This document shows, piece after piece, positions 26,281 to 34,806 of a DNA stretch of 62,500 nt. How positions within the stretch are numbered: the stretch's first letter is position 1; every line of letters begins with the position of its first letter. Below the pieces are notes generated by a model that was not told the origin of the DNA, did not search any database, and worked only from the letters and a program-made list of their open reading frames with translations. This stretch comes from Collinsella aerofaciens. Its GTDB lineage: Bacteria; Actinomycetota; Coriobacteriia; Coriobacteriales; Coriobacteriaceae. Both the position numbers and the translations under genes were made by a program. The stretch is taken from the NCBI RefSeq assembly GCF_015546965.1, contig NZ_JADMUF010000006.1, positions 1 through 62,500 of the forward strand, given 5' to 3'.

Positions 26281-26320
26281 AAAATTGCGGCGTTAAAACG
26301 AGCGATTGCTCACGTTTGCG

Positions 26321-26366
26321 CTTAAGCAAAAGGGGCCCGGCAATGGTCGGGCCCCTTTTGCTTGAG
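26321..26366. terminator. bidirectional terminator between HAD and LacI genes
   Basis: A 16-bp perfect stem (26324-26339 with 26348-26363) contains AAAAGGGGCCCG and CGGGCCCCTTTT. It ends in T-rich sequence on both strands, as expected between converging genes. Confidence 0.9.
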
Positions 26367-26393
26367 CGGCGACTTAGCATACTTGCGGGCGTG

Positions 26394-27506
26394 CTATAGA
26401 TACGCACCGAGGTTGATGGCCGTGGCGTCGGTCTGGCTGCTTGCCTGGGTGCTGGCGCGTTCCAGCAGGAACGGCCGCACGAGTTCTTGGCGGTTGATGT
26501 CCTCGATGGCCGTGACCGCGGTGACGGTGCGCGCGGCAGAGCCGATGTGGACGTGCTTGGTCTTTGCCGGGGCCTTGTTCTCAATTTGCTCCATGAGCAA
26601 TTGAACGCCCTTGCGGCCAATCTCGTAGCCCGGGGGCGCTACCGTAGTGAGCGGGACCGATCCGCTCCAAGCGAGTGGGTTGCCATCGCAGCCTGCTACG
26701 CGTACTTGCCCGGGGACAGAGATGCCCTTGTCGACCAGTGCCGAAACGACGCCCGAGGCCAGCACATCGGTCAGGCCGACGACAAAATCGGGACGTTCGT
26801 CCGCGGGGCGCTCGGCGATTTGGGCACCGATGCCGTAGCCGTCGGCAGCGGTATTCCATTCGCCGGCGTCGATGACTTCGATCTTGATATCGGGGTGCAG
26901 GGCGAGCGCCTTATGAATGCCAAGGACGCGCAGGGTGAGTTGCATAAATGCTGCTCGGCCGACGACGGCAATATGGTGCGCGCCGCGGGCGATGGCAAGT
27001 TCGGCAATGATGCGACCCTGGGCCTCGTTGTCGGCCGCTACGTAGTAGCCGGGCTCGGAGCAATGGATGTCCAGATGGACGATCGGCACGGGCATCTTGG
27101 CCATGGCGGGGTGCCAGTCGGGGGACGCCATGGACTGAACCATGACGCCGGACATCTGCGTGCCCATAAAATAGCGCAGGTAATGGTCCTCGAGAATGTC
27201 GTCGTTATCGGCGTTGGCGATGAGCAGGTCGTAGCCGTGCTTGCGGGCCTCGTTGTGGGCGCCGCTGGCGATTTGGAGCGAAAAGCCGTGGTCGAGACGG
27301 GGGAGCACCAGGCCAAAGGACTTGGTGGCGCCGCCCGCGAGCTGACGGGCGCTTTGGTTGGGCAGGTAGCCAAGGCGATTGATGGTCTCGTCGATGAGCT
27401 TGAGGGTCTCGGGGCGCAGCTTTTCGGGGTGGTTGAGCGCGTTGGAGACCGTGCCCAACGAAACTCCGGCCTCGCGCGCGACGTCGCTGATTTTTACCTT
27501 TGCCAT
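26394..27506 (-). CDS. LacI-family transcriptional regulator
   Basis: A 370-residue LacI-type regulator. The DNA-binding part is VKISDVAREAGVSLGTVSNALNHPEKL followed by the hinge RLGYLPNQSARQLAGG; the rest is a sugar-binding-like effector domain. The C-terminus is about 30 residues longer than usual, with a Ser/Thr/Ala tail. The start at 27506 follows AAAGGGG. It faces away from glmS across a 312-base gap with two REP-like palindromes. There is no adjacent sugar operon, so its target is unclear; the HAD gene or glmS are possibilities. Confidence 0.9.
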   Translation of the reverse strand: MAKVKISDVAREAGVSLGTVSNALNHPEKLRPETLKLIDETINRLGYLPNQSARQLAGGATKSFGLVLPRLDHGFSLQIASGAHNEARKHGYDLLIANADNDDILEDHYLRYFMGTQMSGVMVQSMASPDWHPAMAKMPVPIVHLDIHCSEPGYYVAADNEAQGRIIAELAIARGAHHIAVVGRAAFMQLTLRVLGIHKALALHPDIKIEVIDAGEWNTAADGYGIGAQIAERPADERPDFVVGLTDVLASGVVSALVDKGISVPGQVRVAGCDGNPLAWSGSVPLTTVAPPGYEIGRKGVQLLMEQIENKAPAKTKHVHIGSAARTVTAVTAIEDINRQELVRPFLLERASTQASSQTDATAINLGAYL

Positions 27507-27557
27507 AGCGGCCCCTTTGATGCGTTTCAAGTACAAGCCAGATTGTAGCATCCCAAA

Positions 27558-27608
27558 CCTACCAAAAAGGGACAGGTTTATTTTGGCAGGTTTTATCTGG
27601 GGAAACGC
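27558..27608. repeat. REP-like element, copy B
   Basis: Copy B is the inverse of copy A: 27569-27608 is its exact 40-base reverse complement. Arms CCTACCAAAA (27558-27567) and TTTTGGCAGG (27581-27590) form the hairpin, with GGGACAGG in the loop. It lies just upstream of the LacI gene. Confidence 0.88.
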
Positions 27609-27621
27609 TGTTGCCAACGCG

Positions 27622-27656
27622 ACCACCACGAAGGGGACGGGCACCTTTGTGGTGGT
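27622..27656. repeat. 13-bp palindrome with GGGGACGGGCACC loop
   Basis: ACCACCACGAAGG (27622-27634) pairs with CCTTTGTGGTGGT (27644-27656), one G-T pair. The loop carries GGACGGGCA. It sits 14 bases after REP copy B, so the two may form one composite element. Confidence 0.7.
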
Positions 27657-27684
27657 TTGGACCGGCTGGACGTGTGTACATCGG

Positions 27685-27708
27685 GTGGTATCTAAGTTGA
27701 GATACCAC
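27685..27708 (+). promoter_or_regulatory. candidate operator and promoter upstream of glmS
   Basis: GTGGTATCT-N6-AGATACCAC is a perfect 9-bp palindrome. It is followed by a TGGTATATCA segment and a TACAAT -10-like box at 27739-27744, 75 bases before the glmS ATG. The TGGT...ACCA pattern resembles GntR-family operators. I see no glmS ribozyme core. Confidence 0.5.
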
Positions 27709-27818
27709 TTCTGGTATATCAGCTTGTGCTTGCGTGAGTACAATACTCGAACGTTATACGTCTCAGCGCCCCTTGAGCGTGGACGTCTTGCAGTCACGCG
27801 AACGAAGGGATTTATCCT

Positions 27819-29666
27819 ATGTGTGGAATTGTCGGCTACACCGGCTCTGATATTGCAAAGAACATCCTGGTCACAGGCCTTAAGCGCATGGAGTATCGCG
27901 GCTATGACTCCTCGGGCGTCGCACTCGAGGTGGGCGAGGGCGCTGCAGCGCACCTCGACGTCATCCGCCGCGTGGGCAAGGTTGCAGGCCTGGAGAGCGA
28001 GCTTTCCAATATCGACAGCGACGCTACCTGCGGTATCGGCCACACCCGCTGGGCTACCCACGGCAAGCCTTCCGTCGTTAACGCTCACCCCCACACCAGC
28101 TGCGATGGCCGCATCGCCATCGTCCACAACGGCATCATCGAGAACTTCGCCGAGCTGCGCGAGGAGCTGGAGGGCCGCGGCCATCACTTTAAGAGCGAGA
28201 CCGATACCGAGGTCTTCGCGCATCTGATCGAAGAGGCCTATGCCGAGACGCACGACCTGATGGCCTCCGTGCGCGAGGCCTGCACCCACGTGGTGGGCGC
28301 CTATGGCCTGGCTGCCGTGTGCGCCGACGAGCCCGGCGTGATCGCTGTTGCCCGCAAGGATTCCCCGATCGTGGTCGGCGCGGGCGAGACCGGCGCCTAT
28401 GTCGCCTCCGATGTCATCGCGCTCATCGATGCAACCCGCGACGTGGTAGTGCTCGAGGACGGTCAGTTTGCCAAGCTCGCGCCCGCGGGCGTCGAGTACA
28501 CCGACGAGGCCGGCAACGTGATCGAGCCCAAGGTCACCCATATCGACTGGGATCTGGACATGGCCGAAAAGGGCGGTTATCCCGACTTTATGCTCAAGGA
28601 GATCCACGAGCAGCCGCGCGTCGTGCGTGACACGCTGGTTGGCCGTATGACGCCTGCCGGCGAGCTCGACATCGATGAGCTGGGTCTGTCCCTCGAGGAG
28701 CTCAACGACATCGACCGCGTCTACGTGATCGCCTGCGGTACCAGCTATCACGCCGGCCTTATTGCCAAGAACCTTATTGAGGGCTGGTCTCGCATCCCCA
28801 CCGAGGTCGAGGCGGCCAGCGAGTTTCGCTACCGCAACCCCATCATCACGCCGACGACGCTCGTCGTGGCCGTGTCCCAGTCGGGTGAGACGGCCGACAC
28901 GCTGGCGGCCATCCGCGATGCGCGCATCAAGGGCGCCAAGGTCTTCGGCATCACCAACGTGGTGGGCAGCCCCGTGGCGCGTGAAAGCGACGGCGTCATC
29001 TACACCAAAGCCAACAAGGAGATCGCAGTCGCCTCGACCAAGAGCTTTATCGGCCAGGTTGTGAGCCTGACGCTTTTGGCCCTGCTGCTGGCACAGGTCA
29101 AGTACCGCCTGACCACTAAGCAGACGCGCATGATGTTCCGCGAGCTTTCCGACACCGCCGAGCAGATCCAGTGGATTTTGGACACGCAGACCGATGCCGT
29201 GCACGAGGCCGCCCTGCTGTGCAAGGACGCACAGTCGGCACTGTTCGTCGGCCGCGGTATGGGCGCTGCTATTTCCTACGAGGGTGCGCTCAAGCTCAAG
29301 GAGGTCAGCTATCTGCATGCCGAGGCCTACGCTGCCGGCGAGATGAAGCACGGCCCCATCGCTCTGATCGATCCGGGTTTCCCCGTTATCGCCGTGGCCA
29401 CCAAGAGCGCCACCTATGACAAGACGGTGTCGAACCTTATGGAGTGCAAGGCCCGCGGTGCCAAGGTGATCGTCGTTGCCACCGAGGGCGACGAGGAGAT
29501 CAACAAGATCGCCGATTGCGTCATCCGCGTGCCTGCCGTCCGCGACGTGTTCAGCCCCATTACGGCGAGCGTCCCGCTGCAGCTGCTCGCCCGTGAGGTG
29601 GCAATCCTGCGCGGCTGCGACGTCGACCAGCCCCGAAACCTCGCCAAGAGCGTGACCGTGGAATAA
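27819..29666 (+). CDS. glmS: glutamine-fructose-6-phosphate aminotransferase (isomerizing)
   Basis: The first step of UDP-GlcNAc and cell-wall synthesis: glutamine plus fructose-6-phosphate gives glucosamine-6-phosphate. At 615 residues it has the usual length. The N-terminal glutaminase has the nucleophile Cys2 (MCGIVGYTG) and HTRWATHGKPS. Two SIS sugar-binding domains follow (ACGTSYHAG, SQSGETADT, GRGMGAAISYEGALKLKE), and the C-terminus is the conserved NLAKSVTVE. GAAGGGA precedes the ATG. It is a single gene with its own terminator and a palindromic upstream site. Confidence 0.98.
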   Translation: MCGIVGYTGSDIAKNILVTGLKRMEYRGYDSSGVALEVGEGAAAHLDVIRRVGKVAGLESELSNIDSDATCGIGHTRWATHGKPSVVNAHPHTSCDGRIAIVHNGIIENFAELREELEGRGHHFKSETDTEVFAHLIEEAYAETHDLMASVREACTHVVGAYGLAAVCADEPGVIAVARKDSPIVVGAGETGAYVASDVIALIDATRDVVVLEDGQFAKLAPAGVEYTDEAGNVIEPKVTHIDWDLDMAEKGGYPDFMLKEIHEQPRVVRDTLVGRMTPAGELDIDELGLSLEELNDIDRVYVIACGTSYHAGLIAKNLIEGWSRIPTEVEAASEFRYRNPIITPTTLVVAVSQSGETADTLAAIRDARIKGAKVFGITNVVGSPVARESDGVIYTKANKEIAVASTKSFIGQVVSLTLLALLLAQVKYRLTTKQTRMMFRELSDTAEQIQWILDTQTDAVHEAALLCKDAQSALFVGRGMGAAISYEGALKLKEVSYLHAEAYAAGEMKHGPIALIDPGFPVIAVATKSATYDKTVSNLMECKARGAKVIVVATEGDEEINKIADCVIRVPAVRDVFSPITASVPLQLLAREVAILRGCDVDQPRNLAKSVTVE

Positions 29667-29691
29667 CTAATATTCCGCCGTCCTAACGACT

Positions 29692-29730
29692 AAGGCCCGG
29701 CTCCGCATCAAGACGGAGCCGGGCCTTGTT
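29692..29730 (+). terminator. terminator after glmS
   Basis: A perfect 14-bp stem (29692-29705 with 29714-29727) is followed by GTT. Confidence 0.85.
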
Positions 29731-29781
29731 GCATTTGCCCGGATAAAACCTGCCAAAATGAACCTGTCCCTTTTTGGCAGG
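29731..29781. repeat. REP-like element, copy C (possible gntR terminator)
   Basis: It matches copy A at 36 of 40 bases. The arms CCTGCCAAAA (29749-29758) and TTTTGGCAGG form a perfect 10-bp hairpin that ends at the base before the gntR stop codon. Read on the minus strand the hairpin is followed by TTTTAT, so this copy could work as the intrinsic terminator of gntR. Confidence 0.85.
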
Positions 29782-30513
29782 TTAGCGGAGCTTGCTGGTC
29801 TCGAAGTACTCGGGGAACTGGTCCAGAACCTCGGTTTGGTTGCGGAACATCATGTGCAGGTGCTTGCTGACCAAAAAGCTCGCTTCGATGGGGTCGCGAC
29901 CGGCGATAGCGCGGCGAATCTGCTTGTGCTCGTTCACGATGTCCTGATTGTCGAGAACCTGCGTGGCAGCGCGCAGCCAGCGGAAGCGCTCCAAGTCGGC
30001 ATTGGTCTCTTCGAGCCACGACCACACGGTGCTGCGACATGCGATGCTAAAAATCATGTGGTGCATGAGGTTGTCGCTCAAAAAGAAGCCGATGCGATCC
30101 TCTTCGGCCATGGCCTTTTCCTGCAGCGCGATGGCGCGGTCGAGCTGCTCGATGCCGGCCGACGTGGCGCGCGCACAGCATTCCACGATCACCTGCTTTT
30201 CCAGATGTTCGCGGATGTAACAGGCACTCTCGGCAAGGGTGAGGTTGATGGGTGAGACGTAGGTGCCGCTCTGGGGCACGGTGCGCACCAGGCCCTCTTG
30301 CGCCAGACGCACCAGTGCCTCGCGCACAGGGGTGCGCCCCATATCCAGGTCGTCGCAAAGTTGCTTGACGCCCAGCTTTTCGCCCGGCTTGTAGTCCAGG
30401 TAGACGATTTTGCGTCGAATGGTGTGGTAGGACTGGTCCTGTAGGCTCGTTTCCTGCTCGCCGACGTGCATCGATTCTTCCATAGCGCCTCGCAACTGTT
30501 CTATCAAACTCAT
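29782..30513 (-). CDS. GntR-family regulator with FCD domain
   Basis: A 243-residue regulator with a winged helix-turn-helix (YHTIRRKIVYLDYKPGEKLG, LGMGRTPVREAL-like DMGRTPVREALVRL) and a C-terminal all-helical FCD effector domain with metal-binding histidines (HMIF, NEHKQI, SKHLHMMF). FadR/FCD regulators usually sense organic acids or sugar acids. An alternative start at 30483 has a better GCGAGG ribosome site and would shorten the protein by 10 residues. It converges on glmS; the palindrome ahead of glmS is one possible target. Confidence 0.88.
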   Translation of the reverse strand: MSLIEQLRGAMEESMHVGEQETSLQDQSYHTIRRKIVYLDYKPGEKLGVKQLCDDLDMGRTPVREALVRLAQEGLVRTVPQSGTYVSPINLTLAESACYIREHLEKQVIVECCARATSAGIEQLDRAIALQEKAMAEEDRIGFFLSDNLMHHMIFSIACRSTVWSWLEETNADLERFRWLRAATQVLDNQDIVNEHKQIRRAIAGRDPIEASFLVSKHLHMMFRNQTEVLDQFPEYFETSKLR

Positions 30514-30676
30514 ATGTCAGTTGTTAATTATGCCGCGAATCAGCTCTCCACGGTGGGTAATTCGGCTGTTGCCTGAGAACTATTGCGGCATCTTAGTCTG
30601 TGTTTGCGCAAGGCTGCGCTCAATGTTGCCGTATCATAAGCCGTCGAAAACGTGAAATAGAAAGAAGGAATCCCAT

Positions 30677-31711
30677 ATGCAACTGGCAAATATCGTACGC
30701 GAGCGCTGGAAAGGCGTTTTGTTCTGCCTGATCATCGCCATTCCCGCGACGTTGCTCGGCAAACAAATTGAGGTGGTCGGCGGTCCGGTATTTGCCATCC
30801 TCTTTGGCATGGTCCTGGCGCTCGTCTTTCCCAAGAATCGTCGCGAACAGCTCGCCGCCGGCGTTACCTATACGTCCAAAAAAGTCTTGCAGTACGCGGT
30901 TATCCTGCTTGGCTTTGGCATGAACCTCTCCCAGATCCTGTCCAAGGGCGCCCAGTCGCTGCCCATTATCGTGGCGACAATCTCGACCTCGCTTGTCATC
31001 GCCTTTGTGCTCTGCCGCGTCATGAATGTGCCGGGTAAGATCGCGACGCTTGTGGGTGTGGGTTCGTCGATTTGCGGCGGTTCTGCTATCGCCGCGACCG
31101 CACCCGTCATCGATGCCGACGATCGCGAGATTGCCCAGGCCATTTCGGTCATCTTCCTGTTTAACGTTATCGCGGCGCTCGTGTTTCCAACGCTCGGCGG
31201 CATGCTCGGGCTGACCAACGAGGGCTTTGGCCTGCTTGCCGGCACCGCCATCAACGACACCTCGTCCGTAACGGCTGCGGCGAGCGCCTGGGACAGCATG
31301 CATCCCGGCGCCAATGTGCTCGAGAGCGCCACAGTGGTCAAGCTCACCAGGACGCTGGCCATCATTCCCATCACGCTGGCGCTTGCTTGCTGGCAGATGC
31401 ATCTGGCGCGCAAGGCCGGCGGCGACGCCAAAAGCACGTTCTCCCTCAAACGCGCGTTTCCCCTGTTTGTGCTGTTCTTTGTGCTGGCGAGCGTGATCAC
31501 TACGGTGTTTCAGCTTCCCGCGTCCTTTACGGCGCCCATCAAGGAGCTGTCGAAGTTCTTTATTGTGATGGCCATGGCGGCTATTGGTTTTAATACCGAT
31601 ATCGTCGAGCTGGTCAAAAAGGGCGGCAAGCCCATCGCATTGGGCTTTTGCTGCTGGATTGGCATCGCGTGCATGAGTTTGGGAATGCAGCACGTACTGG
31701 GAATCTGGTAG
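30677..31711 (+). CDS. YeiH-family putative sulfate exporter (UPF0324)
   Basis: A 344-residue membrane protein with about ten hydrophobic helices and family landmarks LLGFGMNLSQI, GVGSSICGGSAIAATAPVI and GTAINDTSSVTAAA. The family is annotated as a putative sulfate or related anion exporter, but direct proof is thin. AGAAGGA precedes the ATG. It is divergent from gntR with a 163-base gap and could be under its control. Confidence 0.85.
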   Translation: MQLANIVRERWKGVLFCLIIAIPATLLGKQIEVVGGPVFAILFGMVLALVFPKNRREQLAAGVTYTSKKVLQYAVILLGFGMNLSQILSKGAQSLPIIVATISTSLVIAFVLCRVMNVPGKIATLVGVGSSICGGSAIAATAPVIDADDREIAQAISVIFLFNVIAALVFPTLGGMLGLTNEGFGLLAGTAINDTSSVTAAASAWDSMHPGANVLESATVVKLTRTLAIIPITLALACWQMHLARKAGGDAKSTFSLKRAFPLFVLFFVLASVITTVFQLPASFTAPIKELSKFFIVMAMAAIGFNTDIVELVKKGGKPIALGFCCWIGIACMSLGMQHVLGIW

Positions 31712-31770
31712 AGAAGTAGCTTGTTTGCGTGCTGCGTGCTGCGTGCTGGCGAGCGCAAGCCTGCGGTGGA

Positions 31771-31835
31771 GCGATAGGAGCTCTTGCGGGTATGGCTTGT
31801 CCGCAGGTTTATAAGTCCCGAAGAGCTCTTATCGC
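31771..31835. other. 15-bp inverted repeat upstream of NtrC-like gene
   Basis: GCGATAGGAGCTCTT (31771-31785) pairs with AAGAGCTCTTATCGC (31821-31835), one G-T pair, with a further GCGG/CCGC inside. Just upstream the 7-mer GCGTGCT repeats three times (about 31727-31747). No T-run follows, so the role is unclear. Confidence 0.55.
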
Positions 31836-31984
31836 CCCGCCAGGATGGCGATGCGGGGCAACACCTATACTCGCAGGACGGCGCTTTCTGCCCTATAGTG
31901 TTTGGTGAGCAATATCGTTCAATTTTGAAACACTCGGTCGTGCGACCGTCGGCGGCTGCATGTCGCCGCGGACAGGGGCAAATC

Positions 31985-33202
31985 ATGGATAGCGATGCCA
32001 AGCTGAACATCTTGACCGAGGCCCTGGCTGCTGCCGGGGCCTCGGCATTGGCAATCGATGCGCGTGGGGACGTCGCGATCTCGACCATGAATGACGCGGC
32101 TCTTGAGCGGGATGTGGCGGCTTTTGTTGCCGAGCGCCTCGACCGTATAGGAGACGGCGCGCGTCTGGTTATGGGGCGTGCGGGTACGCGCCTGAGCCTG
32201 ACCGTTCGCCCCACCGACAAAGAGGGCGGGGGCCTTTGGGTCGTCGTGGTCCGCGAGGTGCGCGGCGCCGCGGCGCATGCGGGCATCGAGTGGCTCAACG
32301 CCGACGAAGTTGAGGCCCGCTATGAATCGAGCGCGTACGGCATCGTTGAGGGTGCCGCTGCGGTAGCTGCACCGGTTTCCGAGAGCTATGTGCGCGGCGT
32401 GCCCCTTATGCTCGAGGGCGAATTGGGCGCGGGGCAGGCCGAGATTGCCAAGCGCCTCTACTTGGACGGCCCGTTTGTCGACCAGCCCTTTGTTTCCATT
32501 GCGCTCGATGAGCTCGCGGATCGTGGCTGGCGCCATGTGCTCAAAAGCTCCGAATCGCCGTTGTTCCAAACGGGGCTGACCCTTTGCATTGAGGGCTGGA
32601 ACGCGGTTGGTCCCCAGCGCCTCCGCGAGCTCGTTTCCACGATGTCCGACACCGCGTTGGCGACGCGCTGCCACGTGGTGCTGACAGCAAATGATATGCC
32701 GGGCGGTAGTGAAAGCGATCAGGCTGCCTTTGTGTCCGATCGTTTTGCCTGCGCGGTGAGCGTGGCGCCGGCGATTGCCGAGCAGGGCGGCACATCGACA
32801 AAGGTCGCGCGCTATCTGGAGTATCTCGCTGATGCGTTTGGAACGGCAGCGCCCACGCTGTCCGCCGCGGCGGCGAAGATGCTCGATGCTTACCGCTGGC
32901 CGCGCAACTATCTGCAGCTTCGCGAGGTCTCGGAACGACTCTATATATTGGTGGGGGCAGGCGTGGTCGAACGTGCCGCGGCGGAGGAAGTGCTCGCCCA
33001 AGAGGACGTGATCAAAACCGCGACCTTTGGCGCTCCGACGCTCGACAGCGATCTGTATATCCTGCGACCCCTGGCCGATACCGAACGAGATGTCGCACGG
33101 CTGGTCGTAGACCATCTCCACGGCAACCGAACCCGTGCGGCGGAGGTGCTGGGCATAAGCCGTACAACGCTGTGGCGCTTGCTGAAGGACGGTGACCGTT
33201 GA
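31985..33202 (+). CDS. degenerate NtrC-like regulator with Fis-type HTH
   Basis: A 405-residue protein laid out like a sigma-54 activator: a sensor-like N-terminus (1-135), a central AAA+-like region (about 136-345), and a C-terminal Fis helix-turn-helix (HGNRTRAAEVLGISRTTLWRLL). The ATPase looks dead: Walker A is GELGAGQAEIA, with Gln in place of the essential Lys, the Walker B region is LTLCIEGWN, and no GAFTGA loop is visible. It may therefore be a sigma-54-independent DNA-binding regulator, as in TyrR. The start at 31985 follows CAGGGGC. The longer frame from 31784 is unlikely. Confidence 0.75.
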   Translation: MDSDAKLNILTEALAAAGASALAIDARGDVAISTMNDAALERDVAAFVAERLDRIGDGARLVMGRAGTRLSLTVRPTDKEGGGLWVVVVREVRGAAAHAGIEWLNADEVEARYESSAYGIVEGAAAVAAPVSESYVRGVPLMLEGELGAGQAEIAKRLYLDGPFVDQPFVSIALDELADRGWRHVLKSSESPLFQTGLTLCIEGWNAVGPQRLRELVSTMSDTALATRCHVVLTANDMPGGSESDQAAFVSDRFACAVSVAPAIAEQGGTSTKVARYLEYLADAFGTAAPTLSAAAAKMLDAYRWPRNYLQLREVSERLYILVGAGVVERAAAEEVLAQEDVIKTATFGAPTLDSDLYILRPLADTERDVARLVVDHLHGNRTRAAEVLGISRTTLWRLLKDGDR

Positions 33203-33286
33203 GCGAGGCGCCCGTGACCGCGCGCGATGCGTGTGCTACAGTCCAAAGCGTTATTGTTTCGATTTGGTTACGGCGTGCGGGGGCGT

Positions 33287-33862
33287 ATGGCTGAGACTAC
33301 AAAACCGAGCCGCAGAAGGCAGAGTGCCGCGCCGGTCAACCGACGCACAACATCGGTGACGTGGGGCAAGCATGCCTCTGGGTTCGATGGCTCATTTAAG
33401 CGTACGAAATATGGTTATCCTTCGGCAAGCGCCCGCTTGGCCATGCAGGCCGAGTCGTCGCTGTGGGGCCGTAAGCGCGTGGTGGGCTCCAAGCTCAAAC
33501 ACGACGGCACGCTCGGCTACATCAGCCGCGGGGCGGCCCGCCGCAGCGGGCTCAATCCGGCTGGCTGGCATCGTTATGTTCCGATCGCGGTCGTCGTTGC
33601 AGCGATTGTCATCGCGCTCGCTGCGCTCGGCTACGCCGGTGGCGGCGCCAACTTGGACGCAGTGTTTAAATCGCCCGAGCTCGCGCATGCAGGTGCAGAA
33701 GTTGTCGAGGGCGCACAGACCCAGACGGGCGTCGCGCCCCAGCGCGGTATCGTCGCGGCGGCCTCCACCATCGCCGATGCTCAAAAGGACGAAGACAAGC
33801 AAGGCGACGACGCCGAAACGGCCCAGACGAACGAAACGACGACAACTCCATCGGCGGGATAA
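33287..33862 (+). CDS. single-pass membrane protein, unknown function
   Basis: A 191-residue protein I do not recognise. Residues 1-95 are basic and Ser/Arg/Gly-rich with SFKRTKYGYPSASARL and SKLKHDGTLGYISRGAARR. One membrane helix spans about 97-118, then a polar Ala/Gln/Asp/Thr tail. Positive charges before the helix place the N-terminus in the cytoplasm. The start at 33287 follows GCGGGGG. It lies 84 bases after the NtrC-like gene and may be co-transcribed. Confidence 0.65.
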   Translation: MAETTKPSRRRQSAAPVNRRTTSVTWGKHASGFDGSFKRTKYGYPSASARLAMQAESSLWGRKRVVGSKLKHDGTLGYISRGAARRSGLNPAGWHRYVPIAVVVAAIVIALAALGYAGGGANLDAVFKSPELAHAGAEVVEGAQTQTGVAPQRGIVAAASTIADAQKDEDKQGDDAETAQTNETTTTPSAG

Positions 33863-33990
33863 GTTGCGAGTGGGGCAGCTAATTTGGGACGGGGCCTTTC
33901 AGCTGCCCAAGTGCCGAATGCCAACAGTAACTCATCCGATGTCAGTCGCCAGCAGCGAGCGGCCGCCGTTCGGTAGAACGGCGGAACTGT

Positions 33991-34512
33991 CTACTTCACG
34001 TACACCACGTTGTCGCGGCGCGGCTTTGCCTCGGGTAGCGTGTCCTCGGCATAGCCCAGAATGCAGTGACCGACACCGCGCAGACTGCCGTCGGCGGGCA
34101 GGCCCCAGCTGGCCAACAGCTCCAGGCCCTCGGGCGAGTCAAAGACCTCATGCGCGCGGTGAATCCAGCACGAATCGACACCCAGTGCATAGGCGGCGTT
34201 GAGCAGGTTGCCCATGGCGAGCGAGCCGTCTTCCAGATGTGTGGGCACGCTGCGGTCAACCAGCACCACCACAACGGTCTTGGCGCCATAGAAGGGGTCG
34301 CTGTTGCTGCCCATGACCTGGGCGTTGAGCTGCGAGAGACGCTCGACGGTCGCGGGGTCGGTGACGGCGACAAACGTCACCGGCTGGCGGCCCATGCCGC
34401 TCGGTGCATATTGGCCGGCTTCGATAATACGTGCAAGCTTTTCGGCCTCGACGGGACGATTGCTGTAGTTGCGGCAGCTGCGGCGGTGAATGAGTGCTTC
34501 GATAGTCTCCAT
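33991..34512 (-). CDS. nitroreductase-family FMN oxidoreductase
   Basis: A 173-residue flavoprotein that would reduce nitro or quinone-like compounds with NAD(P)H. The FMN-phosphate motif HRRSCRNYSNRPVE is at the N-terminus, APSGMGRQPV contacts the flavin, and the C-terminal GHCILGYAE matches the family. Short nitroreductases of this size are common in anaerobes. The start at 34512 is set by AAGGAG; the longer frame to 34608 is not needed. Confidence 0.88.
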   Translation of the reverse strand: METIEALIHRRSCRNYSNRPVEAEKLARIIEAGQYAPSGMGRQPVTFVAVTDPATVERLSQLNAQVMGSNSDPFYGAKTVVVVLVDRSVPTHLEDGSLAMGNLLNAAYALGVDSCWIHRAHEVFDSPEGLELLASWGLPADGSLRGVGHCILGYAEDTLPEAKPRRDNVVYVK

Positions 34513-34663
34513 GGTGTCTCCTTGCGGTGGCGTTGCAGATGCCCCGTTCATACCCGTCGGGCTTAAACGATAGACGGTCAATTGCCCGGCCAAAAGGATA
34601 GATTCCAATTGGGAAAGTAGGTTTGCATAAAAGTACCTTCAGAATGTGACAAACAAATGGGAT

Positions 34664-34680
34664 GGTTAAACGTTTTATCC
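34664..34680. promoter_or_regulatory. LacI-type operator-like palindrome
   Basis: GGTTAAACGTTTTATCC centres on ACGT and matches its reverse complement at 10 of 12 core positions (TTAAACGTTTTA), as LacI-family operators do. It lies in the divergent gap between the nitroreductase and the 96-residue protein gene. Confidence 0.4.
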
Positions 34681-34806
34681 CGTCTACCCTGCGGTTTTTT
34701 ACCACTTGCCTAAATGACGAACGCATAACCTCTGATAAAGGTTTTACTAAAGGAGTGCCAACGTTTATCAATGCGCCGTGGTGGCGCCGGGCCAGGAGGT
34801 AACATC

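Noticed and set aside
27745-27818. glmS ribozyme
   Set aside because: The short leader lacks the conserved catalytic core and pseudoknot sequences, so control is more likely by a protein at the palindrome.
27507-29351. Minus-strand frame continuing upstream of the LacI gene through glmS
   Set aside because: The LacI homology and its ribosome site start at 27506; the upstream part is the shadow of glmS and would read through REP copy B.
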